This document shows, one piece after another, positions 1 to 8,480 of a stretch of 14,973 nucleotides of DNA (the stretch's first letter is position 1; each line of letters opens with the position of its first letter). Source of the DNA: an uncultured Lachnospiraceae bacterium (GTDB lineage: Bacteria; Bacillota; Clostridia; Lachnospirales; Lachnospiraceae); contig CALZEZ010000009.1 in the NCBI GenBank assembly GCA_945643825.1, positions 1 to 14,973 on the forward strand, written 5' to 3'. Below the pieces are notes generated by a model that saw only the letters and a list, made by a program, of their open reading frames with translations, made no database searches and was not told the DNA's origin. A program made the translations under genes and the position numbers.

Positions 1-517
1 CATCCAGCTGGTTGTTTGTCATGGTCTCTCTCTCCAGATATCTCACGAACTGTCTAAAGAAAAGCTCAACCAGAAACAGCGCCAGATAAATCTCTCCAAG
101 AACAACGACATACGCTGTGTTTGGTACAAGATAGGTTGCAAACAGGACACAGCAGATAAGTGCGGGATGATAGGCTCTGCTCACTCCCATCCGTCTGATT
201 TTTTGCACCAGTGCGAACAGAAGAATTACGATAAGCAGAAAGCCTCCAACCAGCTTGTCCCAGGGCTCCATCCGTACCACGAACCAAAAGAGAACAAGTG
301 GCATCACATGCGCAAGCAGATAGGGAAGCACGCGTTCTACATAGCTGCGGATACACTCCGTGAGCGCAGCATAGCCTACCACAAGCAGGATCAGTCCAAC
401 CGGTGCCTTTGTTCCAAACAGCATGCCATAAAGGACAATTAAAACACAGACAAACGGAATCGTATTGATTGTGGCGCCACAGATCGTAATAAAAGCCTCT
501 AACGTTCTTCTACTCAT
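1..517 (-). CDS. Polytopic membrane protein, N-terminal part (C-terminus beyond window)
   Basis: This reading frame opens with ATG at 517-515 and stays open for 172 codons to the window edge, so the C-terminus is missing. The protein begins MSRRTLEAFITICGAT and is very hydrophobic, with about six likely membrane segments near residues 8-34, 35-53, 63-81, 88-104, 116-132 and 134-154. Short basic loops such as QKIRRMG separate them, and a hydrophilic stretch (RYLERETMTNNQLD) follows the last one. The start lies 7 bp after the stop of the DUF58 gene, and AGGGAG at the end of that gene can serve as ribosome binding site. The position fits the third member of MoxR/DUF58 cassettes, which is often a membrane protein and sometimes carries a transglutaminase-like domain after its membrane helices. 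No such domain is visible in this part, so the function is unassigned. Confidence 0.8.
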   Translation of the reverse strand, partial: MSRRTLEAFITICGATINTIPFVCVLIVLYGMLFGTKAPVGLILLVVGYAALTECIRSYVERVLPYLLAHVMPLVLFWFVVRMEPWDKLVGGFLLIVILLFALVQKIRRMGVSRAYHPALICCVLFATYLVPNTAYVVVLGEIYLALFLVELFFRQFVRYLERETMTNNQLD

Positions 518-524
518 ACCCCTT

Positions 525-1658
525 TTACTCCCTCTCACAGACTACCGGCTGATAACATTTCTTTAGCGGATCAAGCACCTCCTGCCTATCCGAGTCCATA
601 CTCCGGTAAACCGGACAAAGCCAGAAAAAATCCGGATCCTGTTTCTGATAGCGAACCAGACTCTCCTGAAAATCCTTATAATGATTCGGAGAGATCACGG
701 CCGTGCAGGTCTCCCCCGGATTATCCAGCATCTTCGGCAGCATAAACTCCGAATAGTCATAGGCAGGCTTCTCCAAATCAATACGCGCCAATCCCTTCCG
801 GATGGTATCAAGCTGACCAGCCCCGGCTCCTGCCGGAATCTCCAGATAATTTCCGGTAATCGTATCCGGCGCATTCGCAAACAGGCTGACCCGGATGCCT
901 AGTCCGAGCATTTGCTGTGCAAGCATCGCTGCCATACGAATCGCATATTCTAACAGCTCCTCCTGTCGAAGAATCGCATGATCGTCCAGATTCAGGAAAA
1001 TGCGAACCCCCTTTAGAGCCGTGTAGTTCTTCTGGTTTACCTGCAGCATGCCGGTGCGTGCCGTGGCCTTCCAGTTAATCGTGCGCATGGCATCATAGGG
1101 CTGATAGGGACGTATCCCCCTGTTCTCAAAGGGATCCTCCAGCAGTGCTCTTCTCGCCAGTGTCTCACCGCTGATCTTCTGCAGCACCATGTCAAAATCC
1201 CCGCCGGAAAAGGGTCTCGGGAGAACATAAAGATACGTCTCTCCCTGGCGCTCTGCTCGCAGGTTCTTTAAATAGAACAAATCTGTAGATAATAGATCTA
1301 TCCCCCGTATTCCATAATATCCTCGTTTTGCTCCGGTGAAGGTCAGCCGCCTTGTAATTCGCTTCATCGGCATCGCCGTGAAGACATCGTTACGATAATA
1401 AAAATCGGTCACAGTCGAATTGATACCACGGTCAAACCGCAGGTATTTGGAACACTGAAATTTGATTTTTAACACCGGCAGAGGCAGTCTCTTATGATTC
1501 TCGACGACCTCCTCAAGAATCCCCTGTTCCCTCTCATAGATCGCCGGATTCTCAAACCGAAGAGTCACCTGCAAATCCTTCTCCCAGAACTTTTGGTAAA
1601 CCCATCGCTCCAGAAGCAGAAATGCCGCCACTCCAAATACCATAAAAACAATAATCAT
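525..1658 (-). CDS. DUF58 domain-containing protein
   Basis: The 377-residue protein has one N-terminal membrane helix (about residues 2-17), then a soluble beta-rich region. The DUF58 signature lies at about residues 181-202 (GIRPYQPYDAMRTINWKA followed by TART), matching the family pattern of R-x-Y-x-x-x-D, R-x-I-x-W-K and A-R-T. A von Willebrand A-like fold is expected to follow, starting near VRIFLNLDDHA at about 208-218; a clear DxSxS metal motif is not seen there. The ATG overlaps the stop of the MoxR gene by 4 bp (ATGA), which points to translational coupling and joint function. DUF58 proteins are usually encoded with MoxR AAA+ ATPases, which are thought to act as chaperones on VWA-domain partners. 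The real substrate is unknown. Family assignment is firm, role is not. Confidence 0.9.
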   Translation of the reverse strand: MIIVFMVFGVAAFLLLERWVYQKFWEKDLQVTLRFENPAIYEREQGILEEVVENHKRLPLPVLKIKFQCSKYLRFDRGINSTVTDFYYRNDVFTAMPMKRITRRLTFTGAKRGYYGIRGIDLLSTDLFYLKNLRAERQGETYLYVLPRPFSGGDFDMVLQKISGETLARRALLEDPFENRGIRPYQPYDAMRTINWKATARTGMLQVNQKNYTALKGVRIFLNLDDHAILRQEELLEYAIRMAAMLAQQMLGLGIRVSLFANAPDTITGNYLEIPAGAGAGQLDTIRKGLARIDLEKPAYDYSEFMLPKMLDNPGETCTAVISPNHYKDFQESLVRYQKQDPDFFWLCPVYRSMDSDRQEVLDPLKKCYQPVVCERE

Positions 1659-2596
1659 TGCTTCAAATCCTCAGTGGGCACTGCAACAGAATCTAAAATC
1701 GTATGAATCAGCTCGCACGCTTCCTGCTCCTTGGTTCCACCATAGGCCAGTACAAGCCGGTGGGCAAAAACCGGCACCGCAAGCTTCTTGATGTCGTCCG
1801 GAATTACATAGCTTCTTCCCTGCAAATAAGCATAGCTTCTTGCTGCACGAAGCATTGCCAGGCTTCCTCTGGTGCTGACTCCCATTCGAATCCGCTCATT
1901 GGTACGGGTTTTCTCTACAAGCTCTGCCAGATACTCCAGAAGCACGGGTGCGACATACACCCCGGCAGCTTCTCTTCTTGCCTCTAAGAGCTGTTGCTCT
2001 GATAATACCGGAGTCACCTGCTTGATCGGATCTTCTCCCATAAACCGCTCCAGAATCCGAATCTCCTCCTCCTTGGAGGAAAGTCCTAAGGACAGCTTCA
2101 TCATAAAACGATCTAGCTGTGCCTCGGGGAGTGGGAAGGTTCCCGCTGTCTCAATCGGATTCTGCGTTGCGATTACGAAAAAGGGCTCCGCAAGAGCCAT
2201 CCGCTTTCCGTCTAAGGTCACCTGATGCTCTTCCATACATTCTAACAATCCGCTCTGTGTCCTAGGCGTCGCGCGGTTAATCTCATCTGCCAGCAGTATA
2301 TTCGTAAACACGGGTCCTTTATGTAATACAAACTGATTCTCCTGCTGATCGTATACATGCAGACCCGTAAGATCCGTCGGAAGCAGATCCGGTGTAAACT
2401 GGATCCTCGAAAACGTTATTCCAAGCGCGCCTGCCAGGGTTCGCGCCAATTTCGTCTTGCCTGTGCCCGGCACATCCTCCAATAACACATGACCATCTGC
2501 AAGAAGGGCTGTCAGCAGAAAGTCAATCGTCTCCTCCCGTCCCACAATCACGCTGCAGATGCTCTCTCGCAGCTTTTCTATTTTTTGTTTCAACAA
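1655..2596 (-). CDS. MoxR-family AAA+ ATPase
   Basis: This is a 313-residue ATPase of the usual MoxR length. Visible motifs in order are Walker A VPGTGKT (42-48), Walker B ILLADEIN (100-107), sensor 1 ATQNP (143-147), the LDRF motif (161-164) with the likely arginine finger, and sensor 2 STRGSLAMLR (241-250). The family remodels or matures protein complexes, often with a VWA or DUF58 partner, and here the DUF58 gene overlaps the 3' end by 4 bp. The start is not ATG: two TTG codons lie in tandem (2596-2594 and 2593-2591), and an AAAGGGG ribosome binding site at 2606-2600 is 3 or 6 nt upstream. The second TTG is better spaced, so the protein may be one residue shorter. A terminator-like hairpin at 2612-2638 lies between this gene and the ATPase D gene, so it may be read by partial readthrough or from a promoter I cannot identify. 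Confidence 0.93.
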   Translation of the reverse strand: MLKQKIEKLRESICSVIVGREETIDFLLTALLADGHVLLEDVPGTGKTKLARTLAGALGITFSRIQFTPDLLPTDLTGLHVYDQQENQFVLHKGPVFTNILLADEINRATPRTQSGLLECMEEHQVTLDGKRMALAEPFFVIATQNPIETAGTFPLPEAQLDRFMMKLSLGLSSKEEEIRILERFMGEDPIKQVTPVLSEQQLLEARREAAGVYVAPVLLEYLAELVEKTRTNERIRMGVSTRGSLAMLRAARSYAYLQGRSYVIPDDIKKLAVPVFAHRLVLAYGGTKEQEACELIHTILDSVAVPTEDLKQ

Positions 2597-2607
2597 TAAC
2601 CCCTTTC

Positions 2608-2638
2608 TAAAATAGGGGCACCTGCTCAGTGCCCCTAT
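2608..2638 (-). terminator. Hairpin ending the V-type ATPase operon
   Basis: A perfect 10-bp inverted repeat (ATAGGGGCAC at 2612-2621 and GTGCCCCTAT at 2629-2638) encloses a 7-nt loop. On the minus strand it begins 6 bp after the stop of subunit D and is followed by a short T run (the T closing the stem plus TTT, then AG). The stem is strong but the T run is short, so termination may be incomplete. The ribosome binding site of the MoxR gene begins only 5 bp beyond the stem, so the hairpin could also affect MoxR translation in readthrough transcripts. Confidence 0.65.
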
Positions 2639-2644
2639 CTCTTT

Positions 2645-3328
2645 CTACTCTACTGTAACCTCAAAACCACTCTGCTTTGCACTGTACTGATGTGCTTCCT
2701 CCAGCATCATATCCTTTACCTTCATCAGGCGGATCTGTGTGCTTCTCTCGTTCTCGTCCAGCTTCATAGTGATGTATTTGATATTCTTCTGTGTCTCGGG
2801 AATGATGACATGCTCTAAAGCATTTACCCTTCGTCTCGTCTTTTCGATCTCTGCCGCCATCAGCTTGCAGGCCTTTTCCGTCTCTGCTAACTTTAACATA
2901 TCCGGCAAAACCTCCGCGAGTGACTTCACGGCATCATCCAGATCGCAGGAGGTAAAGGCAAAACCATAGGAGTAAATATCATTCTCATCCGCGGTGCGTG
3001 TCTTATATTCAAACACCGGGATATCAACGCTCATGATATTCTTACTGCCGGTCTCCAAATAGACCTCCTGTTTTGCTGCCATCAGTGCAGTGTTCAGGGT
3101 TTCCTCCGACATTCCCGCCTTTGCAATGACAAAGTTGCGGTTTGCTGACAGAATCCCTGCCTCCACCTTTTTACGCAGCTCCATATTCTCTCTGGCCAGA
3201 TCCAAGAACTGACGCATCAGTTCATCCCGTTTGTCCTTCAGTAATTTGTGTCCTCTCGTCGCAGTCACCAGCTTTTTCTTCAGGCGGGTGAGCTCCATAC
3301 GGGTAGGATTCACCTGAGTCTTGGCCAT
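2645..3328 (-). CDS. ntpD: V-type ATP synthase/ATPase subunit D
   Basis: Subunit D is the long coiled-coil axle of the central rotor, turning inside the A3B3 head and joining subunit F and the membrane rotor. The N-terminal pattern PTRMELTRLKKKL, then GHKLLKDKRDELM, is the family hallmark, and both ends of the protein are helical and rich in charged residues as expected for the antiparallel coiled coil. The reading frame is open from an ATG at 3349, but I place the start at 3328 (MAKTQVNPTR). An AGGAGA ribosome binding site sits 6 bp upstream of it, inside the longer frame, and the family normally begins near this position. The product is then 227 residues. It is the last ATPase gene, 36 bp after subunit B. 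Confidence 0.95.
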   Translation of the reverse strand: MAKTQVNPTRMELTRLKKKLVTATRGHKLLKDKRDELMRQFLDLARENMELRKKVEAGILSANRNFVIAKAGMSEETLNTALMAAKQEVYLETGSKNIMSVDIPVFEYKTRTADENDIYSYGFAFTSCDLDDAVKSLAEVLPDMLKLAETEKACKLMAAEIEKTRRRVNALEHVIIPETQKNIKYITMKLDENERSTQIRLMKVKDMMLEEAHQYSAKQSGFEVTVE

Positions 3329-3364
3329 ATCGATCTCCTTTCCTGTCAATGGAAAACTAACAGA

Positions 3365-4741
3365 TTAGTTCTCCGGTTTGTAATACTGGTCAAGGAACTT
3401 GTCATCGATACGTTTCAGCTCACTTCTGGGCAGAATGGACAACAGCTTCCAGCCGATGCTCAGAGTCTCCTCAATATCACGGTTTGCATCATAACCCTGC
3501 GATACGTATTCCTTCTCAAAAGCATCTGCAAACTTCGCATAGATAAGGTCAATATCGGAAAGTGCTGCCTCACCGAGGATGACCATCAGCTCCTTTGCCT
3601 CCTTACCACGGGCATAGGCTGCAAAAAGCTGGTTCATCGTATTCGAATGATCCGCACGTGTTTTGCCTTCACCGATACCTTTATCCTTCAGACGGGACAG
3701 AGACGGCAGTACATCGATCGGCGGCTGAACGCCACGGCGGTACAGCTCACGGCTAAGAATAACCTGTCCCTCTGTAATATAACCGGTAAGATCCGGAATC
3801 GGATGTGTCTTGTCATCCTCAGGCATGGTCAGAATCGGGATCATCGTAATGGAACCTACCTTACCATGCTGACGGCCTGCTCTTTCATACAGAGAAGCAA
3901 GGTCGGTATACATATATCCGGGATAACCACGACGACCCGGCACCTCCTTACGTGCCGCAGACACCTCACGAAGAGAGTCAGCGTAGTTCGTAATATCTGT
4001 CAGGATAACAAGGACATGCATATCCTTCTCAAAGGCAAGATACTCTGCAGCGGTTAACGCCATACGAGGCGTTGCAATACGCTCTACTGCAGGGTCATTT
4101 GCCAGATTCACAAACAGAACGGTACGATCGATCGCTCCGGTTTCCTTAAAGGAATCAATAAAGTAGTTGGACTCCTCGAAGGTGATACCCATAGCAGCAA
4201 ATACTACGGCGAATTTCTCGTCCTTACCGCGAACCTTTGCCTGTCTTGCAATCTGTGCTGCAAGCTGGGCATGCGGCAAACCGGATGCGGAGAAAATCGG
4301 CAGCTTCTGACCACGTACCAATGTGTTAAGTCCATCAATAGCGGAAATACCGGTCTGAATAAACTCATCCGGATAGGAACGGGCAGCCGGATTCATCGGA
4401 AGACCGTTGATATCGCGACGCTCATCCGGGAAAATCTCCGGGCCGTCATCGATAGGACGTCCCAGACCATCGAAGACACGGCCTAACATATCGCCGGACA
4501 CACCAAGCTCCATGCTTCTTCCAAGGAAACGAACCTTGGAATTGGAGAGGTTGATACCGGTTGAGTTCTCAAACAACTGTACCAGCGCGTTATCTCCATC
4601 GATCTCCAATACCTTACAGCGGCGGGTCTCGCCGTTTGCCAATTCAATTTCTGCAAGTTCATCGTAGGTTACATTGTCTACTCCGCTGACAAGCATCAGA
4701 GGACCTGCAACTTCCTGTATTGTTCTATACTCCTTTGGCAT
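3365..4741 (-). CDS. ntpB: V-type ATP synthase/ATPase subunit B
   Basis: Subunit B is the non-catalytic nucleotide-site subunit of the A3B3 head. It has 458 residues, the usual length. It begins with the beta-barrel (VAGPLMLVSGVDNVTYDELAE). The P-loop position carries the degenerate sequence SASGLPHAQ (151-159) in place of GxxxxGKT, which separates B from A. The region VLPSLSRLKDKG (334-345) contains the conserved Arg that reaches into the neighbouring A-subunit active site. The ATG directly follows the stop of subunit A (TAAATG, no gap), so the two genes are probably translationally coupled, which would help keep the 3:3 stoichiometry. No missing key residue was seen. Confidence 0.97.
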   Translation of the reverse strand: MPKEYRTIQEVAGPLMLVSGVDNVTYDELAEIELANGETRRCKVLEIDGDNALVQLFENSTGINLSNSKVRFLGRSMELGVSGDMLGRVFDGLGRPIDDGPEIFPDERRDINGLPMNPAARSYPDEFIQTGISAIDGLNTLVRGQKLPIFSASGLPHAQLAAQIARQAKVRGKDEKFAVVFAAMGITFEESNYFIDSFKETGAIDRTVLFVNLANDPAVERIATPRMALTAAEYLAFEKDMHVLVILTDITNYADSLREVSAARKEVPGRRGYPGYMYTDLASLYERAGRQHGKVGSITMIPILTMPEDDKTHPIPDLTGYITEGQVILSRELYRRGVQPPIDVLPSLSRLKDKGIGEGKTRADHSNTMNQLFAAYARGKEAKELMVILGEAALSDIDLIYAKFADAFEKEYVSQGYDANRDIEETLSIGWKLLSILPRSELKRIDDKFLDQYYKPEN

Positions 4742-6508
4742 TTAGAAGTCCTCCTTTCCGCAGCAGTCGGAAACTTCCTTTGAAAGCTCCTCTAACACTG
4801 CACTATACTCTCCATCCAGCTGCTCCTCCAGCGTGTATTTATAACGTCCGATCTTCTCACGAACAGGAAGCTTAAGCAGGGCGTTGATTCCGGCCCCGTT
4901 ATCCAGAGCTTCGTTACACTGCTCGTAGAACGCAATGACAAGTCTCATCATTAACAGCTGTTTCTTCAGGGAAGAATAGGTATCTACCTCGTGGAAGGAG
5001 TTCTGGTGTAAGAAGTCCTCACGAATTGAGCGGGCAGCCTCCATCTTCAGACGGTCATGTGCAGAAAGCGCATCCATACCAACCATCTTTACGATTTCCT
5101 CAAGCTCTGCCTCATCCTGCAGTAAGCTCATAAGCTTCTGTCTGTCTTCCATCCAGTCCGGTGCAACCTTGTCCTTAAACCAGCCGGAGATATTATCCAG
5201 ATACAGCGAGTAACTGGTCAGCCAGTTGATCGCCGGGAAATGTCTCTTATAAGCGAGTGCGGAATCCAATCCCCAGAATACCTTTACAATACGAAGGGTT
5301 GCCTGGGATACCGGCTCGGAAATATCACCACCCGGAGGAGATACCGCTCCGATTACGGAGAGAGCTCCCTCTCTTCCATCTTTTCCGAGTGTAATCACGG
5401 AGCCTGCACGCTCATAGAACTGAGCCAGACGGCTACCAAGATAAGCAGGATAACCTTCCTCACCGGGCATCTCCTCAAGTCGTCCGGACATCTCACGAAG
5501 TGCCTCAGCCCAACGGGAGGTGGAGTCTGCCATCAGGGCTACCGAATAACCCATGTCACGGAAGTACTCTGCAATCGTAATACCTGTGTAAATCGATGCC
5601 TCACGCGCTGCAACCGGCATATCTGAGGTATTGGCAATCAGCACGGTACGCTGCATCAGGGAATGTCCGGTCTTAGGATCCTTAAGCTCAGGGAACTCGT
5701 TTAATACATCGGTCATCTCATTACCGCGCTCGCCGCAACCGATATAGACCACGATATCTGCCTCTGCCCATTTTGCAAGCTGATGCTGGATAACTGTCTT
5801 ACCGGAACCAAAGGGTCCCGGAACAGCAGCCACACCGCCACGTGCAATCGGGAAAAACGTATCAACGACACGCTGTCCTGTGATAAGCGGCATGGTGGGC
5901 GGAAGCTTTCTCGCATAAGGTCTTCCTTTTCGAACCGGCCATTTCTGCATCAGGGTGATCTCGCGATCGCCGTCTGCGGTCTCAACCACTGCAACTGTCT
6001 CCTCCACCGTATAGGTTCCGGCTGTAATGCTCTTGATCGTACCCTTGATTCCATAGGGAATCATAATCTTATGGCTGACAATAACCGTCTCCTCCACCGT
6101 ACCGATAATATCGCCGGCTTCGACCTCATCACCCACTTTTGCACAGGGAACAAACTCCCATTTCAGATCTCTCTTTAAGGAAGGCACCTCTACACCACGC
6201 TTTAAGTTGTTTCCGGATACCTTCATAATGTCATCCAACGGTCTCTGGATTCCGTCGTAGATACTGGTGATCAGTCCGGGACCAAGTTCAACCGAAAGCG
6301 GAACCTCCATGGACTCCACCGCTTCTCCGGGTCCAAGTCCGGATGTCTCCTCATATACCTGAATCGATGCCTGGTCACCATGCATCTCAATAATCTCACC
6401 AATGAGTCGTCTCTCACTGACACGAACCACGTCGTACATATTGGCGTCGCGCATACCCTCAGCAATAACCAACGGTCCTGCAACTTTTTTGATCACGCCC
6501 TTACTCAT
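4742..6508 (-). CDS. ntpA: V-type ATP synthase/ATPase catalytic subunit A
   Basis: Subunit A is the catalytic ATP-hydrolysing or ATP-making subunit of the V1/A1 head. It has 588 residues. The Walker A loop GPFGSGKT is at 231-238, the GERGNEM motif with the presumed catalytic Glu is at 259-265 (E260), and MADSTSRWAEALRE (336-349) follows. The extra non-homologous domain typical of V/A-type A subunits, and absent from F-type beta, occupies roughly residues 110-200, so this is not an F-type enzyme. The ATG at 6508 has a GGTGG-type site upstream and follows the F gene by 21 bp; the stop abuts the start of B. The protein appears intact and fully functional by motif. Confidence 0.98.
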   Translation of the reverse strand: MSKGVIKKVAGPLVIAEGMRDANMYDVVRVSERRLIGEIIEMHGDQASIQVYEETSGLGPGEAVESMEVPLSVELGPGLITSIYDGIQRPLDDIMKVSGNNLKRGVEVPSLKRDLKWEFVPCAKVGDEVEAGDIIGTVEETVIVSHKIMIPYGIKGTIKSITAGTYTVEETVAVVETADGDREITLMQKWPVRKGRPYARKLPPTMPLITGQRVVDTFFPIARGGVAAVPGPFGSGKTVIQHQLAKWAEADIVVYIGCGERGNEMTDVLNEFPELKDPKTGHSLMQRTVLIANTSDMPVAAREASIYTGITIAEYFRDMGYSVALMADSTSRWAEALREMSGRLEEMPGEEGYPAYLGSRLAQFYERAGSVITLGKDGREGALSVIGAVSPPGGDISEPVSQATLRIVKVFWGLDSALAYKRHFPAINWLTSYSLYLDNISGWFKDKVAPDWMEDRQKLMSLLQDEAELEEIVKMVGMDALSAHDRLKMEAARSIREDFLHQNSFHEVDTYSSLKKQLLMMRLVIAFYEQCNEALDNGAGINALLKLPVREKIGRYKYTLEEQLDGEYSAVLEELSKEVSDCCGKEDF

Positions 6509-6529
6509 TGTCTAAACCACCCGCCTTTC

Positions 6530-6850
6530 CTATTCTTCTCCAAAGAGGATATCGGAACCAACCGCCTGCTCCACACATTTGCTTACCCCTCGCACACCGG
6601 CGCCTGTGTTTCCATACACACCGGGGATCAGGATAATTGCCGGCAGAAGTCTTTCCTTATACCGCTCTATCTCTTTTTCTATATCTGCTGCCAGTGCCTC
6701 CGTAATATAGATTACGGCATATTCACCCTCAGCAAGCTTACGCAACGTTTTTTCGCCCTCCTGGGATGAGGAAACAGGATAAATGTCCAAGCCCAGTGTG
6801 GCGAAGCCGTAAATGCTGGCATAATCGCCAAGAACTGCAATCTTATACAT
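6530..6850 (-). CDS. ntpF: V-type ATP synthase/ATPase subunit F
   Basis: This 106-residue protein is the small central-stalk subunit F, which binds subunit D and modulates rotation. In E. hirae the equivalent gene is called ntpG. It begins MYKIAVLGDYASIYGFATLG, the usual CheY-like N-terminus with a Gly-Asp after the first strand. It then continues with the alternating strands and helices AVIYITEALA and AIILIPG and ends in a short C-terminal helix. The ATG overlaps the end of the subunit C gene by 8 bp, which suggests coupled translation. Its place between C and A is the expected one for this operon type. Confidence 0.93.
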   Translation of the reverse strand: MYKIAVLGDYASIYGFATLGLDIYPVSSSQEGEKTLRKLAEGEYAVIYITEALAADIEKEIERYKERLLPAIILIPGVYGNTGAGVRGVSKCVEQAVGSDILFGEE

Positions 6851-7817
6851 ACATTTCCCTTACCCTTTCCCGGATAGCATCATCTGCAAGATCATTCTGC
6901 TTGCAGGTCAGAATAATGCGAACCGTTTTAATCTCGTTCTCCCTTGCAAGCACGTAAGCCACAAGCGGACCTACGGAGAAGGGATTGCTCTTCTGCGGTT
7001 TCATGGTCTGTATCATGCGATTATCACACCAGCGCTCAAAGGCGGAGGGAGATTGCTTCAGAGCTTCTGCTGCCTCTCCGTAACCATTGCCGGTCAGATA
7101 CTCACAAATCGCATCCTGCCCACCAAGTGCCGCCATCATAAGCGACTGGATGTTCAGGCTATCACATTCCACCATGGATCTTTCCATGAAATCCTTCGAC
7201 TTTCCTGTTTTCTGGGAACGGACTGCGATCTTTATATTGGCAACAGCAACCGTATTTTCTGCGTAAGCTTTGATTACCTGATTCTCACTCTTCTTACCGG
7301 CCTGCATGATTGCCCGAAGGGTTGCCTGGTCGATCATACAGTCGCAGAGCTGTCCGTCCGCGCTGTGAAGCATGGTCTCCACGGCTTCCTGTGCCACCTC
7401 CTGCATAAACTCAGGCAGGCTGGCAAAGTCCTTCTCACGGATTGCTCTCTCTATCTGCTCCGGCTCCATGTTGGTTCCTTCGAAATAGATGTTGCGGGTA
7501 TCATTATCACCGGTACAAACCTTCTTGATGGCCGCCTTCAGATTGTGAAACCAGTTCTGATAAAACAGAACCTCAAAATTTTTCTGATCCACGGAAAGCT
7601 CTCTCATCACTTCCCAGATCTTCTCTTCCTCACGCTCCAGGATTGCCTCCGCTGTCTTCTCTCCCTCGCTGTCTCCCCAGCCCTTCTCTCTCAGAAAGTC
7701 CAGGCAGGCCGCGTAAGATTTGCAGGCAATCAGCTGTTCAATCGTTGCTGCTGAAAACAGGGATACCTCCATCGCACGGATTCGTGCAACCGCATAGGCA
7801 TACTTTGTATCAGACAT
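6843..7817 (-). CDS. ntpC: V-type ATP synthase/ATPase subunit C (AC39/d type)
   Basis: Subunit C is the funnel-shaped socket that links the central axle (D/F) to the membrane ring of K subunits. The protein has 324 residues, largely helical, starting MSDTKYAYAVARIRAMEVSLFS, where the AYAxARxRAxE pattern is typical of the vATP-synt_AC39 family. The C-terminal part carries NPFSVGPLVAYVLARENEI, the conserved GPxVxYxxAKExE-like signature of the same family. The start has a strong AAAGGAGG site 8 bp upstream. The stop overlaps the subunit F start by 8 bp. Confidence 0.94.
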   Translation of the reverse strand: MSDTKYAYAVARIRAMEVSLFSAATIEQLIACKSYAACLDFLREKGWGDSEGEKTAEAILEREEEKIWEVMRELSVDQKNFEVLFYQNWFHNLKAAIKKVCTGDNDTRNIYFEGTNMEPEQIERAIREKDFASLPEFMQEVAQEAVETMLHSADGQLCDCMIDQATLRAIMQAGKKSENQVIKAYAENTVAVANIKIAVRSQKTGKSKDFMERSMVECDSLNIQSLMMAALGGQDAICEYLTGNGYGEAAEALKQSPSAFERWCDNRMIQTMKPQKSNPFSVGPLVAYVLARENEIKTVRIILTCKQNDLADDAIRERVREMYV

Positions 7818-7838
7818 TGTAAAACCTCCTTTTGCGAT

Positions 7839-8453
7839 TTATGAAGTAAAAAGCTTCTTATGGACGATATCCTGTAATTCTTCCTTCTGTACTTCAAACA
7901 TTGCCTTTAAGGTACAGTTTTCCTCAATACTGGTATCTCCGCCGGTTCCCTCATAAACGAGGACAAAACCATTGTCAATCTCACGACAGGCATCTACCAG
8001 TTCAAGACTGCCGCCTTTTTCTTTGGCAATCAGATCGATTTTTGCTTTAAAATCTGCAGGCATACGCTCGATGTCCGCCTTGGAAAAATAGATCTTTCCA
8101 CTCTGCGGCTCAGCGTAGCTTCTAAGCATCTTCTCCATCAGGGCAAAATAGACATCAACGTCCGCATTTGCTATCTGTTCATATGCTTTGTCAATAACAT
8201 CAGCAATCAACTGCTGTTTTGCTCTGAGCAGAGCTGTTCTGCGATCCATATCCACCGCAGAATCAATCCTGCCAAGCAGTGTATTCTTCATGCTCTCCCG
8301 CTTTGTCTGCTCCTGCTTCTTAATCTGTTCGCATTCCACACGGGCGGCATTTAAAATCTCATCTGCCTGCTTTTTTGCACATTCAATTTTTTCTTCGGCA
8401 GCGGCACTACCTTCTGATTCGATCTGGCCTATAATCTTTTCTAATCCAGTCAT
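7839..8453 (-). CDS. ntpE: V-type ATP synthase/ATPase subunit E
   Basis: Subunit E pairs with the small G/H subunit to form the peripheral stalks that hold the A3B3 head still against the membrane subunit I. The 204-residue protein has a highly charged, Ala- and Glu-rich N-terminal helix (about residues 1-95, for example EKIECAKKQADEILNAA) suited to a coiled coil. A globular C-terminal part follows, with strands such as KIYFSKADIERM and GFVLVYEGTGG before a final helix. Sequence conservation in this family is low, and the call also rests on its place between K and C. A GGAAAGGAAG site lies upstream of the ATG at rather long spacing. Confidence 0.9.
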   Translation of the reverse strand: MTGLEKIIGQIESEGSAAAEEKIECAKKQADEILNAARVECEQIKKQEQTKRESMKNTLLGRIDSAVDMDRRTALLRAKQQLIADVIDKAYEQIANADVDVYFALMEKMLRSYAEPQSGKIYFSKADIERMPADFKAKIDLIAKEKGGSLELVDACREIDNGFVLVYEGTGGDTSIEENCTLKAMFEVQKEELQDIVHKKLFTS

Positions 8454-8480
8454 AATGCTGCTCTTCCTTTCCGGTGGATG

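Noticed and set aside
66..356. Minus-strand frame of 96 codons within the first 517 bases
   Set aside because: Another minus-strand frame runs unbroken from 517 to the window edge, has well-formed membrane helices and sits correctly after DUF58; the 96-codon frame is Cys- and Ser-rich and shows no pattern.
3248..4057. Plus-strand open frame of 269 codons
   Set aside because: It lies antisense to subunits D and B, which are certain; its translation shows no recognisable domain and is rich in Cys, His and Arg as expected of a shadow frame.
7053..7754. Plus-strand open frame of 233 codons
   Set aside because: It is antisense to subunit C, has no convincing ribosome binding site and no family-like motif.
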